Origin: Actinomycetes bacterium
Lineage (GTDB): Bacteria; Actinomycetota; Coriobacteriia; Anaerosomatales; Anaerosomataceae
Direction of reading: 5' to 3'
Assembly: GCA_022839745.1 (NCBI GenBank)
Contig: JALHJB010000004.1
Location: 101,139 to 165,138 of the forward strand
DNA length: 64,000 bases
A program made the position numbers and the translations under genes. Every line of letters begins with the position of its first letter. Position 1 is the first letter of the stretch. This document shows positions 34,171 through 42,602 of the stretch, one piece after another. The notes under the pieces were generated by a model. It was not told where the DNA came from and searched no databases. It saw nothing but the letters and a program-made list of their open reading frames with translations.

Positions 34171-36369
34171 CTACCCCCGCCGCACCAGGAAGCAGTGGTG
34201 GATCCGCGGGGTGCGCGCGAAGTCGGGCGGGATCGTGGCAGCCGTGACGTCCTCGATCACGAGGTCGCCGAGCGCGGCCTCATCGAGCTTGAACGTGCGC
34301 AGGTTGGTGGAGAAGACGAGCACGCCGTCGGGCTCGAGCAGCGCGGCGGCATCGGTGATGAGCGCCACGTGGTCGCGCTGCACGTCGAACGTGCGCTCCC
34401 CCATCGACTTGCTCGAGGAGAACGTCGGCGGATCGCAGAACACGAGTCCGTAGCGCCGGGCACGGCCTTCCTCGATGCGGCGGCGCTCGTCGGCAAGCCA
34501 GCGCAGCACGTCGGAGCGGAAGAATCGGTTCGTGGGGCCGTCGGCGTATCCGTTGAGCGCGGTGTTGCGCCTGGCCCAGTCAAGATACGTGGTCGAGAGG
34601 TCCACGGTGGCCACGTACTTCGCGTTGCCAGCCAGCGCGTACACGCTCGCCGCCCCCGTGTACGCGAACAGGTTGCACACGCGCTGCCCGGCCGCCAGAT
34701 CACGCACGATCGCGCGCACCGGCCGGTGATCGAGGAAGAGCCCGGTGTCGAGGTAGTCGTGCAGGTTCACCAGGAAGCGCAGACCGCTCTCGGCAACCTC
34801 TACCCACTCACCACGCTCAGCCTGTCGCTCGTACTGCGCGCTCCCCCGCTGCCGCTTGCGCACCTTGAGCGCCACATCGGCGGGCGCGACTTCGAGCACG
34901 TCGGCCACGGACTCCACGGCCTCGGTGAGGCGTGCCTGCGCGAGCTCCGGGTCCACGCTCGGCGGCGGGGCGTACTCGGCCACGTGCGCGAAGCGGCGCC
35001 CCTCGTCGGGGCCGGCGCCCTGGTAGAGGTCGACGGCGACAGCGTACTCGGGCAGATCGGCGTCGTAGACGCGATAGCAGGTGACCCCCTCGCGCCGCGC
35101 CCACTTGCAGAGGTGACGCGCGTTCTTGCGGAGGCGGTTGGCGAACATCTCGGCGCCCTGCGAGCGCGCGGCGGGGGCCTGCCGGACCTCAGCACGCACC
35201 TGACCGGCGCTCACCTCGAAGCGGTAGAGCTTCGTCTCGATGGCGCCGTTGTAGAGCGTGTGCGCGGCGTGGCTGCGCAGACCGGTGGCCCGGGCGAGCG
35301 TCTCGTCGTTGGTGAGCACCGCCGCCTGCCAGCCGCCGAACTCCGCAAGCAACCGCCCACCGAGCTCCGCGTAGAGCGGCGCCAGCGCCTCGCTCTCGCC
35401 GAGCCGGACGCCGTAGGGCGGGTTGGTGGCCACAAGCCCCGGCGCGGCGCCCTCCGGAGCGGTCAGCGCGTTCAGCTCGCCCACCGCTAGCGCGATAGCG
35501 CTGCCGAAGCCCGCGCGCTTCGCGCACGTGCGGGCGATCCCGATGGCGGCGGCGTCACGATCGCTCCCGGCGATCACCGGCAACCGCTCACGACCCGCCT
35601 CGGCACGCTCATCGGCCTCGTCCAGCAGCCCGTGCCACACGTCCTCATCGTGGCCGAGCCAACCCGCGAAGCCCCAGTACTCGCGCAGCAGCCCGGGGGC
35701 CTGGTCGGCGGCCATCATGGCGCCCTCGATCAAGAGCGTGCCCGACCCGCACATCGGGTCCACGAGCGCGCCCCCGCCAGCGGCGATCTCCGGCCAGAGA
35801 GCGCGCGCGAGCACCGCGGCGGCGAGATTCTCCTTGAGCGGCGCCTCCGCCTGCTCACCCGGCGTCCGGTACCCGCGCTGATGCAGCGGTTCGCCCGAGA
35901 GATCGAGCGAGACCGTGGCGCGCTCCTTGTGGAGTCGGATGTTGAGGCGCGCATCGGGACGCTCGAAGTCCACCGATGGCCGTGTGCCGGTACGTTCCCG
36001 GATGCGGTCCACCACGGCGTCCTTCGCCTTCTGGGCGGTGAACTTCGTGTGCGTCAGGCCCGCGCTTGTGCCCACGACGTCGATCGCGAGCGTCCCCCCG
36101 GCGGAGATGTGCTCCTCCCATGGGATGGCCGCCATGCCCGCGTAGAGCTCCTCGGCGGTGGCCGCCGGGAACTCGCCAAGCGTCAGCAGCACGCGGCTCG
36201 CGAGCCGTGACCACAGGCAGGCGCAGTAGCCGGTCTCGAGCGGCCCGGAGAAGGTGACCGCCGCGCGCGTCTCGCGCACATCGGCTGCGCCGAGCGCGCC
36301 GAGCTCGAGCGCGAGCAGGTGTTCGACGCCCTTGGGGCAGGTCGCGACGTATCGGTGTGTGGTGATCAT
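34171..36369 (-). CDS. rlmKL: Bifunctional 23S rRNA methyltransferase RlmKL
   Basis: 732 residues. Order: ferredoxin-like N-terminus plus THUMP domain (about 1-155), a first methyltransferase (about 165-390) with DPMCGSGTLLIEGAMMA and the base-binding NPPYG, then a second methyltransferase (about 430-732) with VCNLFAYTGAASVYAL and FCDPPTFSSSK. In E. coli the two halves make m2G2445 and m7G2069. The fused form is best known from gammaproteobacteria; both catalytic motifs look intact here. Confidence 0.93.
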   Translation of the reverse strand: MITTHRYVATCPKGVEHLLALELGALGAADVRETRAAVTFSGPLETGYCACLWSRLASRVLLTLGEFPAATAEELYAGMAAIPWEEHISAGGTLAIDVVGTSAGLTHTKFTAQKAKDAVVDRIRERTGTRPSVDFERPDARLNIRLHKERATVSLDLSGEPLHQRGYRTPGEQAEAPLKENLAAAVLARALWPEIAAGGGALVDPMCGSGTLLIEGAMMAADQAPGLLREYWGFAGWLGHDEDVWHGLLDEADERAEAGRERLPVIAGSDRDAAAIGIARTCAKRAGFGSAIALAVGELNALTAPEGAAPGLVATNPPYGVRLGESEALAPLYAELGGRLLAEFGGWQAAVLTNDETLARATGLRSHAAHTLYNGAIETKLYRFEVSAGQVRAEVRQAPAARSQGAEMFANRLRKNARHLCKWARREGVTCYRVYDADLPEYAVAVDLYQGAGPDEGRRFAHVAEYAPPPSVDPELAQARLTEAVESVADVLEVAPADVALKVRKRQRGSAQYERQAERGEWVEVAESGLRFLVNLHDYLDTGLFLDHRPVRAIVRDLAAGQRVCNLFAYTGAASVYALAGNAKYVATVDLSTTYLDWARRNTALNGYADGPTNRFFRSDVLRWLADERRRIEEGRARRYGLVFCDPPTFSSSKSMGERTFDVQRDHVALITDAAALLEPDGVLVFSTNLRTFKLDEAALGDLVIEDVTAATIPPDFARTPRIHHCFLVRRG

Positions 36370-36415
36370 GCCCGCACGGTAGCACGAGCGGCCCTGCGTG
36401 CGTGAGCGCGTCGCC

Positions 36416-37081
36416 TCACGGCTCCGGGTAGCCGAGCAGCACGCGCACCACCGCGTGCGCCTGCGCAGCGGCCGCGGCCATCACGCGCGAGGCGAACAGC
36501 GGGTGGCCGTCGCGGACGTCGCTGGTGAGGTCGCCCACCACGTACAGGTTCTCGGCCATGCGTTCGGTGACGATGGCGTTGGTGGAGCCGTAGCCGGCAA
36601 GCCCCGAGGCGGTGACCAGCGGCACGCTCGGCACTTCGGCGAGACACGTGTTGACGATCATCGCCTTGGCACCCGCGTCGTCCACGGCCTCGACGATCGC
36701 GCATGCGCCGCGCACCACGCCGAGCAGGTTCTCAGGCGTCACACGGTCCTGCAGCAGATCGAGGCGCACATCCGAACGGATGCGCTGGAGGTTCTCGGCG
36801 AGCGCGATCACTTTGGGCATGCCGATCTGGTCGCGGAAGAAGAACTGCCGGTTGAGGTTGCGCTCATCCACGACATCGAAGTCCACGAGTGTGAGGCGCC
36901 CTACGCCAGAGCGCACGAGCATCTCGGCGACGTTGCTGCCGAGACCGCCGCAACCGATGATCGCCACGGTGCAGCCGCGCAGCCGTGCGCGCAGCTCGGG
37001 GTCGAGTGCGGTGTCCGGGACCGGTACGGAGACCTCGTCCGGGCGGTGCGGGTGCAAGTCGAGCGTGTCGGGCGCGATCAT
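36416..37081 (-). CDS. ThiF-family sulfur-carrier adenylyltransferase
   Basis: 221 residues, the short ThiF form. The nucleotide motif is GCGGLGSN (43-50), followed by LVDFDVVDERNLNRQ, the classic E1-like segment with the Arg finger. The CxxC zinc pairs of MoeB are not visible. It starts 1-2 nt after the MoaD/ThiS-like gene and follows an AOR gene, so it probably activates that carrier's C-terminal Gly-Gly by adenylation, for pterin dithiolene or thiazole sulfur; the AOR context favours the cofactor. Confidence 0.87.
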   Translation of the reverse strand: MIAPDTLDLHPHRPDEVSVPVPDTALDPELRARLRGCTVAIIGCGGLGSNVAEMLVRSGVGRLTLVDFDVVDERNLNRQFFFRDQIGMPKVIALAENLQRIRSDVRLDLLQDRVTPENLLGVVRGACAIVEAVDDAGAKAMIVNTCLAEVPSVPLVTASGLAGYGSTNAIVTERMAENLYVVGDLTSDVRDGHPLFASRVMAAAAAQAHAVVRVLLGYPEP

Positions 37082-37082
37082 G

Positions 37083-37322
37083 TCAGCCTCCTGCCACGGG
37101 TGGGAATATCGCGAGCCTGTCGCCCTGGCGGAGCTCCCGCTCCTCGGGTGCGTGCCTGCTGTTCACGAAGATGACCCGCGGCTCGTCTGGCAGCCCGATC
37201 ATCGCGATCACATCTGCGATCGTCGTTCCCTCGGCCAACTCGAAGGTACGCGCATGCCGCCCGCCTTTGCCGTCGGGCTGGAATCCCGAGAAGTGCGCGA
37301 AGAGCACCACATCGACCTGCAT
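37083..37322 (-). CDS. MoaD/ThiS-family sulfur carrier, C-terminal Gly-Gly
   Basis: 79 residues of ubiquitin-like fold. It ends RQGDRLAIFPPVAGG; the final GG is the site adenylated and thiocarboxylated by ThiF/MoeB. ATG at 37322 has GGAGG 6 nt upstream; a GTG six bases earlier is less likely. It lies between AOR and ThiF in one direction, which fits a dedicated sulfur carrier for the tungsto/molybdopterin of the AOR. Confidence 0.88.
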   Translation of the reverse strand: MQVDVVLFAHFSGFQPDGKGGRHARTFELAEGTTIADVIAMIGLPDEPRVIFVNSRHAPEERELRQGDRLAIFPPVAGG

Positions 37323-37398
37323 AGCCACCTCCGGCCGGTCCAGACGCGCCCGCAGCGCCGCATGCTGGCGGCGCTGCGGAACGCATCCATACGTACGC

Positions 37399-39186
37399 TT
37401 ACTTGATGCCGAGCTGTGCCGCTACCTCGGGAACGAAGCTGTGCACGCTGTCGAGCTCCTCGTCGGTCACCGTGAACACCGCGTCGTGCGGCGCAAGCGG
37501 CTCCTCGAGGAAGAACTTCGGCAGCCGATCGTCGGCGTTGGTGAAGCCGGCGTGCTCGTTGAACAGCCGCTCGTAGGTGAGCGTCTCCTTGCCGAGCTGC
37601 ATGAGCGCGTCGGCGTCCCACTCATCGCCCGTGTGAGCCGCGGCCATCTCGTGGATCGCCTCGAACGCCTCAGGCATGTCGAGCACCGCGAACGCGACGA
37701 AGATGCAGAACCCGAGCGAGTCGAGCATCGCTGTGGCGATCTGCAACCCCTGCGAGAGCGCCGCCTGGCCCTCCGGCTTGAGCGGGTCGACGGTGCCGCC
37801 CACCGCGAGCACGTTGGACGTGATCGTGTAGCCGGCGGTGTGGTCGGCGCCCTGCGTGGAGGTCGCATACGTGACGCCGATGCCCTGGATCGGGCGCGGG
37901 TCGTAGGCCGGCAGGCCCTGGTGCTTCACGACCGGGATGTTCTTCACGCCGAAGTGCAGACCCGTCGCCTCGGCACCATCGCCGAAGACCTTGCCGAGGT
38001 CGGTGCCGCGACCGATCTCATCGAGCACCGCCATCGCAGCGGCACCATCGCCGAACGCGATCTTGCCCGATGCCATGTAGACGGCGATCATGACGCCGGC
38101 CTCGATGGTGTCGATGCCGATGTCGCCGCACTTGCGGTCAAGTGCCGCCACGGTATCCATATCGCTGATCCCGCAGTCCGCGCCGAGCGACCACGCGCTC
38201 TCGTACTCCGGGCCCTTGGTCATGTAGTGGCCGTCTTTGTCCACGTAGTAGCGCGAGCACTGGATCACGCATCCGGCGTGGCAGCCGTGCTTGACGTTGC
38301 CGCCGCGCTCCACGGTGATCTCCCGCATCGTCTCGCCGCTGATGCCGTCCACACCCTCGAACTGCCCGCTCGAGAAGTTGCGGGTGGGATAGCCGCCAGC
38401 CTCGTTGATGATGTTGGCCAGCACGTTGGTGCCAAAGGTCGGCAGCGCCTGGCTGGTGACCGCGTGCGTGGTGAGCGCGCCAGAGAACTTGCGCACCGCC
38501 GCGATGAACGCGTCCTTGTCGGCGTGCTCCTTACCCTTGAGCCCCTCCTCGAAGATCGCGATCAGCTTGATGCCCTTGGTTCCCATGACGGCGCCGAGGC
38601 CACCACGTCCCGCGAAGCGGTTCGGGTAGCCGTGCGGATCGGTGATCGCAATGCCGGCCGACTTCATGCCCATCTCACCGGCCGGGCCGTTGACGATGAA
38701 CGAGACCTTCTCGCTGTACCGGTGCTCGGCCGCCTCGATGCCCTTGGCCACGGCGACCGTCTCGTATGTGCCGAGGCCCTTGAGGTCGTGGCGCGGCACC
38801 AGGTCGACGGTGCCGTCGGGGAACAACCGGAGCGCGTAGGCGACGGTCTTGTCGGCCGGTACGCCCTCGATGATGATCGCCGCGACGCCCATCTTGCCGA
38901 GCGCGTGCGCTGCCGTACCACCCGAGTTCGACTCCTTGAGGCCCCCCGTGAGCGGGCTCTTGGCGCCGATCGAGAGGCGCCCGCCGTTCGGGGCGCTCGT
39001 GCCGCCGAGGAGGCCGGGTGCGATGACCAGCTTGTTGTCCGGTCCCATTGTATCGGCGTCGGCCGGGACCTCTGTGAACACGATCGCCGAGGTCAGCGCC
39101 CTCCCGCCGTACCGCGCCCACTTCTCCGGCAGGGGTTCCCTGCTGATCGTGAGCGTGGACATGTCGACCCTCAAGATCTCACGCAT
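37399..39186 (-). CDS. Aldehyde:ferredoxin oxidoreductase (AOR), second paralogue
   Basis: 595 residues, close to the typical AOR length. N-terminal RYGGRALTSAIV, KESNSGGTAAHALGKMG, GRGGLGAVMGTKG (pterin contacts) and the cluster motif CHAGCVIQC with a distal Cys in LGFCIF are all present. The sequence NRFAGRGGLGAVMG is typical of tungsten-dependent AOR. It is clearly diverged from the AOR at 25.9 kb. Neighbours are a MoaD-like gene upstream and MoaD/ThiS plus ThiF downstream, a cluster seen around tungsten AOR genes in anaerobes. Confidence 0.93.
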   Translation of the reverse strand: MREILRVDMSTLTISREPLPEKWARYGGRALTSAIVFTEVPADADTMGPDNKLVIAPGLLGGTSAPNGGRLSIGAKSPLTGGLKESNSGGTAAHALGKMGVAAIIIEGVPADKTVAYALRLFPDGTVDLVPRHDLKGLGTYETVAVAKGIEAAEHRYSEKVSFIVNGPAGEMGMKSAGIAITDPHGYPNRFAGRGGLGAVMGTKGIKLIAIFEEGLKGKEHADKDAFIAAVRKFSGALTTHAVTSQALPTFGTNVLANIINEAGGYPTRNFSSGQFEGVDGISGETMREITVERGGNVKHGCHAGCVIQCSRYYVDKDGHYMTKGPEYESAWSLGADCGISDMDTVAALDRKCGDIGIDTIEAGVMIAVYMASGKIAFGDGAAAMAVLDEIGRGTDLGKVFGDGAEATGLHFGVKNIPVVKHQGLPAYDPRPIQGIGVTYATSTQGADHTAGYTITSNVLAVGGTVDPLKPEGQAALSQGLQIATAMLDSLGFCIFVAFAVLDMPEAFEAIHEMAAAHTGDEWDADALMQLGKETLTYERLFNEHAGFTNADDRLPKFFLEEPLAPHDAVFTVTDEELDSVHSFVPEVAAQLGIK

Positions 39187-39212
39187 ATGCCGCTCCCTTC
39201 AGTCATCCGATT

Positions 39213-39240
39213 CCTCCGCTCACTGGCCGGAAAGCGGAGG
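39213..39240 (-). terminator. Stem-loop between MoaD-like and AOR genes
   Basis: CCTCCGCT and AGCGGAGG form an 8-bp perfect stem with a 12-nt loop in the 97-bp gap between two co-directional genes. It may attenuate the AOR transcript or protect an mRNA end; there is no U-run. Confidence 0.4.
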
Positions 39241-39283
39241 CTCGGCCGTGCTTCTATGCACTTCATCCCCTTGCTCCATGCAG

Positions 39284-39604
39284 TCACGACGACGTGTCGA
39301 CGGACGGCTCGCCCTCCTTTCCCGCCGCGTACAGGCCGAGGAGGAACCGGTGCGGTCCGGGAGTCCCCTCTGGCACGAACGCGACCCGGTCACCCGGCAT
39401 CAGGCGATGACCGAGAGGACGCACGGTCCGGTTGCAGAACACGCCCTCGATCATCGAAAGTGGCAGGTCGAGCATGGCTGCGAGCTCCGCGCCGGTCACG
39501 CCCTCGGAGGGCAGATCGATCTCTAGCACCGTCGGCCCGCCGCGCTCCTTCTGCAGCGCATACAGCGCGCCGAACAGCCGTACAGTCACGGGGACATCAC
39601 CCAT
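39284..39604 (-). CDS. MoaD/ThiS-like protein without terminal Gly-Gly
   Basis: 106 residues. The beta-grasp core is recognisable (VTVRLFGALYALQKE, LPLSMIEGVFCNRTV, LMPGDRVAFVPEGTPGP), but where the carrier would end in GG the chain continues another 25 residues (HRFLLGLYAAGKEGEP...). It therefore is not an ordinary sulfur donor. MoaD-related proteins of this length accompany AOR genes in anaerobes; a structural or maturation role is possible. AGGAGGTGCGCG precedes ATG at 39604. Confidence 0.72.
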   Translation of the reverse strand: MGDVPVTVRLFGALYALQKERGGPTVLEIDLPSEGVTGAELAAMLDLPLSMIEGVFCNRTVRPLGHRLMPGDRVAFVPEGTPGPHRFLLGLYAAGKEGEPSVDTSS

Positions 39605-39664
39605 CGCGCACCTCCTGTACCACGCTCTTACCCGTACCGATTCGCGTTTTGACCGCTCGGCCGC

Positions 39665-39670
39665 TATACT
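39665..39670 (+). promoter_or_regulatory. -10 element upstream of the DEAD-box helicase
   Basis: TATACT, with a poor -35 at the correct distance (TTGACC nearby is only 10 bp away). Transcription would start near 39677 and give a leader of about 127 nt. Confidence 0.5.
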
Positions 39671-39682
39671 TCACAGAACGCA

Positions 39683-39700
39683 GCGCCCGGAACCGGGCGC
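39683..39700 (+). promoter_or_regulatory. Leader hairpin of the DEAD-box gene
   Basis: GCGCCCGGAACCGGGCGC is an 18-nt near-perfect dyad positioned at the predicted mRNA 5' end. A stable 5' stem-loop plus long leader is typical of cold-shock helicase mRNAs and may stabilise or temperature-tune the message. Confidence 0.4.
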
Positions 39701-39803
39701 CTTAACCAAGACTCGGTCGTCCTTCGCTTTCCTCGTGAACTGTCAGGACTACTGCGTCTGCCCGCAGTGCGACCTGATATGGCGCACGAGGAAGGAGCTC
39801 TAC

Positions 39804-41018
39804 TTGAGTTTCGACAATCTAGGTCTTTCGCCACGCCTTCTTGAGGCCGTGGCATCCATGGGCTACACCAGCCCGACCCCCATCCAGCGTGATGCCATCC
39901 CGGTGGTGCTTGAGGGCCGCGATGTCGTGGGCTGTGCCCAGACCGGCACCGGCAAAACGGCAGCGTTCGTGCTGCCGCTCATGCAGCGCATCCCCGCCAA
40001 GCCCGGCGGCCCCCGCGCGCTGGTGGTCACCCCCACGCGTGAACTCGCCGGCCAGATCGAGGAGGTCGCCCTCCAGGTGGCCAAGCACACCAAGCACCGG
40101 GTGGCCGTCGTGTATGGCGGCGTGGGCTACGAGCCGCAGACCAAGGCGCTCAAGCGTGGCGTCGACGTGCTCGTCGCAACCCCCGGCCGCCTGCTCGACC
40201 TGATGGAGCGCAAGGTCGCGAACCTCTCCAACGTTGAGATCCTCGTCCTTGACGAGGCCGACCGGATGCTCGACATGGGCTTCTGGCCGCAGGTGCGCAA
40301 GATCATCCAGACGATCCCCGCCGAGCGGCAGAACCTGCTGTTCTCGGCCACGATGTCCTCGGATGTGATGCGCATCGTGAGCTCGACCCTGCACGATCCG
40401 GTGCGGGTGGAGGTGGCTCCCGCCAATACGCCGATCGAGCTTATCGAGCAGCGCGTATACCCCGTTGGCGGGCAACAGAAAGCGCAGCTCCTCGTCCACC
40501 TCATCAAGGAGGATGGCCTCGACCGCGTCATCGTCTTCACCCGCACCAAGCATCGCGCCGACCGCGTGGCCAAGGTGCTGCACCAGAACGGCATCAAGAG
40601 CGCCGCGATCCACGGTGACCGCTCGCAGTCGCAGCGCCAAAGCGCGCTCGACAGCCTGAAGAACGGGCGTTGCCAGGTGCTCGTCGCCACCGACGTGGTG
40701 GCGCGCGGCATCGATATCGACGACGTGAGCCATGTCGTGAACTACGACCTTCCCAACTCGCCCGAGGACTACGTGCACCGCATCGGCCGCACGGCCCGTG
40801 CAGGCAAATCGGGGATGGCGGTCACGCTGCTCGCGCCCGAAGAGCACGAGGCGTTCCGCGATATCGAGATCAAGATCGGCGCGCTGCTCGACACCCACGA
40901 TGCCGAGGGCTTTGACTACTCCCAACAGCGTCTGGTGCCGAGTGTCGAGCGGACGGTGACGCGCTCCGTGCGGACGGTATACAGCTCGAGCCGCGGCAAG
41001 GGACGTCGTCGGCGGTAG
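39804..41018 (+). CDS. DEAD-box ATP-dependent RNA helicase
   Basis: 404 residues. Q motif ends SPTPIQ; Walker A AQTGTGKT (45-52); PTRELAGQ; TPGRLLDL; VLDEADRML (DEAD); SATMS; ARGIDIDDVSHVVNYD; HRIGRTARAGK. The C-terminus is short and basic (SSRGKGRRRR), so it is a RhlE-like core without an extra RNA-binding domain. The start is TTG at 39804 with AAGGAG 7 nt upstream, which is where family similarity begins; upstream codons are leader. Expected role is RNA remodelling in cold adaptation or ribosome assembly. Confidence 0.93.
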   Translation: MSFDNLGLSPRLLEAVASMGYTSPTPIQRDAIPVVLEGRDVVGCAQTGTGKTAAFVLPLMQRIPAKPGGPRALVVTPTRELAGQIEEVALQVAKHTKHRVAVVYGGVGYEPQTKALKRGVDVLVATPGRLLDLMERKVANLSNVEILVLDEADRMLDMGFWPQVRKIIQTIPAERQNLLFSATMSSDVMRIVSSTLHDPVRVEVAPANTPIELIEQRVYPVGGQQKAQLLVHLIKEDGLDRVIVFTRTKHRADRVAKVLHQNGIKSAAIHGDRSQSQRQSALDSLKNGRCQVLVATDVVARGIDIDDVSHVVNYDLPNSPEDYVHRIGRTARAGKSGMAVTLLAPEEHEAFRDIEIKIGALLDTHDAEGFDYSQQRLVPSVERTVTRSVRTVYSSSRGKGRRRR

Positions 41019-41048
41019 AGCGGACCGACCGGCCAACCGAACACACGA

Positions 41049-41072
41049 CAGGGGGCCCTCAAGGGCCCCCTG
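41049..41072. terminator. Terminator after the DEAD-box gene
   Basis: CAGGGGGCCC-TCAA-GGGCCCCCTG, a 10-bp perfect stem with a tetraloop, followed by TTCGCG. It separates two convergent genes and may serve both. Confidence 0.75.
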
Positions 41073-41102
41073 TTCGCGTGATGGGTGCGACCGTGCGTGT
41101 GG

Positions 41103-41654
41103 CTAGGAGGTCATTTCCCGCACGGCACTGGCCAGCGCGTCCGGTCCCGACGCCTTCATCACCTTGCGCGAGCCGGACGGCAGCGCGATCTCATCGGGGC
41201 GTCCCGTGAGCACGACGATCGGCGCTCGTGTGACTCTGCGGACGTCATGCACCGTGTGATCGCCGCCAAGGCCGTACCCACAGATCACCGCGGTGTACTG
41301 GATCGCGCGGAGGTCGGGCTCCGCGGCAGCGAAAGAGCTCTTGACGTCGACGGTCGCGCCGGAGAAGTGCGTTCGGAGCGTGCTCGCGGTCAGCGTGGCG
41401 AAGACCTGGGAGTCCTCGATCACCATGAACCGGTACGACTGGCCCGCCGACCTGTCAGCGTAGTCACCGGTCGAACCGTCGGGCAGCAGCCCCTGCGGCA
41501 CCGGGCGGCCGGTGGAGAGGTACGCGTAGAGGGCGCACTGCTTCCCCTCGGTCCCCTCGCACTGTGGCAGGACGTGCGGGTAGCGGACACGCTTGATCAC
41601 GCTTGAGCGGAGTGCCTGATGCAGTTCGCAGGCATCGGATACCGGACAGGGCAT
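41103..41654 (-). CDS. Cys-rich protein with a degenerate receiver domain
   Basis: 183 residues. An N-terminal segment has four Cys (C3, C9, and QCEGTEGKQC) followed by ALYAYLSTGRPVPQGLLPDG, a pattern also found at the N-terminus of several bacterial signalling proteins. The C-terminal receiver-like domain keeps an acidic start (MVIEDSQ), the Thr in VVLTGR and the Lys in RKVMKA, but the phospho-acceptor position reads AVICGYGLGG, with Gly where Asp is expected. Phosphorylation is therefore unlikely. ATG at 41654 has AGAGGAG upstream. Function unknown. Confidence 0.7.
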   Translation of the reverse strand: MPCPVSDACELHQALRSSVIKRVRYPHVLPQCEGTEGKQCALYAYLSTGRPVPQGLLPDGSTGDYADRSAGQSYRFMVIEDSQVFATLTASTLRTHFSGATVDVKSSFAAAEPDLRAIQYTAVICGYGLGGDHTVHDVRRVTRAPIVVLTGRPDEIALPSGSRKVMKASGPDALASAVREMTS

Positions 41655-41738
41655 GATGCGGCTCCTCTTTGCCGGGGGCATTCGCGATACGACCGACTTT
41701 ACCATAGGTGAAGCTCACACCCCGAACCGTGCGCACGG

Positions 41739-42602
41739 TCACAGAGCGTCGCTGACATCGGATGAACGGTCGACCCGCCAGACGCCGATCTCCACGGAGA
41801 CCGACACGTCGGTCCCATCGCCGAGTCGCTCCGCCTCGGCCCGCACGCGATCCGGCGTGGCATGCCACGCACTCGGACCCATCATCGCGAGCGACACCAT
41901 GTCGTCGACCGACAGAGTGGCGCTGTACTCGAGCGGCTCGAGCCGCCGGCGCACGAAGTCGGCCCCCAGAGTCCGCTCAAGGCGGGCACCCTTGTCGGGG
42001 TCGACCGTGAGCATGCCGAGCGGGCCGATGATCTCACTGAGGTGACGAGAGGTGGGCGTGACCACCACCAGCGCACCGCCGGGCGCGAGCACGCGTGCTG
42101 TCTCCGCGGCGTTGCGTGGCGCGAACACGCACATGACGGCGGCGGCAACGCCGTCCCGTACGGGCAGGCGGCCCCACACGTCGCAGACCACCGCACCGGC
42201 ATCGGGGTGGGCCCGTGCCGCATGTCGCGCTGCGTGCTTAGAGAGATCGAGCGCGAGACCGACGCGGCCAGGGGTGGCCTCGAGCACAGCGGCGAGGTAC
42301 TCACCTGTCCCCGCACCGGCGTCGATGATGCAGCCGGGCACGTCTGAGACCGCATCCGCCGCTACGGCGGCTACCCGCTCGACCAGGCTGCGATAGTGTC
42401 CCGATGCGAAGAACGCCCTCCGCGATCCCACCATCTCCCGCGTGTCGGCGGTGCCGACCTCAGCGCCACCCGGCAACAGGTTCACGTAGCCCTGCCGCGC
42501 TATGTCGAACGAGTGCCCGGCTGCGCAGACGAGGGAGCCGCGCTTCTCGGCCAGATCAGAGCCGCAGTGCGGGCATGCGAGCAGCGCGTGCCACCGCGCC
42601 AT
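41739..42602 (-). CDS. rlmA: 23S rRNA (guanine-N1) methyltransferase, RlmA-like
   Basis: 287 residues. An N-terminal zinc site (CPHCG, then C and H in LVCAAGHSFD) and ARQGYVNLLPGG are specific to RlmA/TlrB methyltransferases, which modify G745 or G748 in helix 35 of 23S rRNA. A Rossmann fold follows with IIDAGAGTGEYLAAVL. The TlrB branch confers tylosin resistance; sequence alone does not decide between the two sites. The start overlaps the end of a deaminase remnant by one base. Confidence 0.88.
   Translation of the reverse strand: MARWHALLACPHCGSDLAEKRGSLVCAAGHSFDIARQGYVNLLPGGAEVGTADTREMVGSRRAFFASGHYRSLVERVAAVAADAVSDVPGCIIDAGAGTGEYLAAVLEATPGRVGLALDLSKHAARHAARAHPDAGAVVCDVWGRLPVRDGVAAAVMCVFAPRNAAETARVLAPGGALVVVTPTSRHLSEIIGPLGMLTVDPDKGARLERTLGADFVRRRLEPLEYSATLSVDDMVSLAMMGPSAWHATPDRVRAEAERLGDGTDVSVSVEIGVWRVDRSSDVSDAL

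Noticed and set aside
39284..39604. Calling the 106-residue MoaD-like protein an ordinary sulfur carrier
   Set aside because: It lacks the terminal Gly-Gly needed for thiocarboxylate chemistry.
39649..39670. TTGACC/TATACT as a -35/-10 pair for the helicase gene
   Set aside because: The spacing is only 10 bp; only the -10 was kept.
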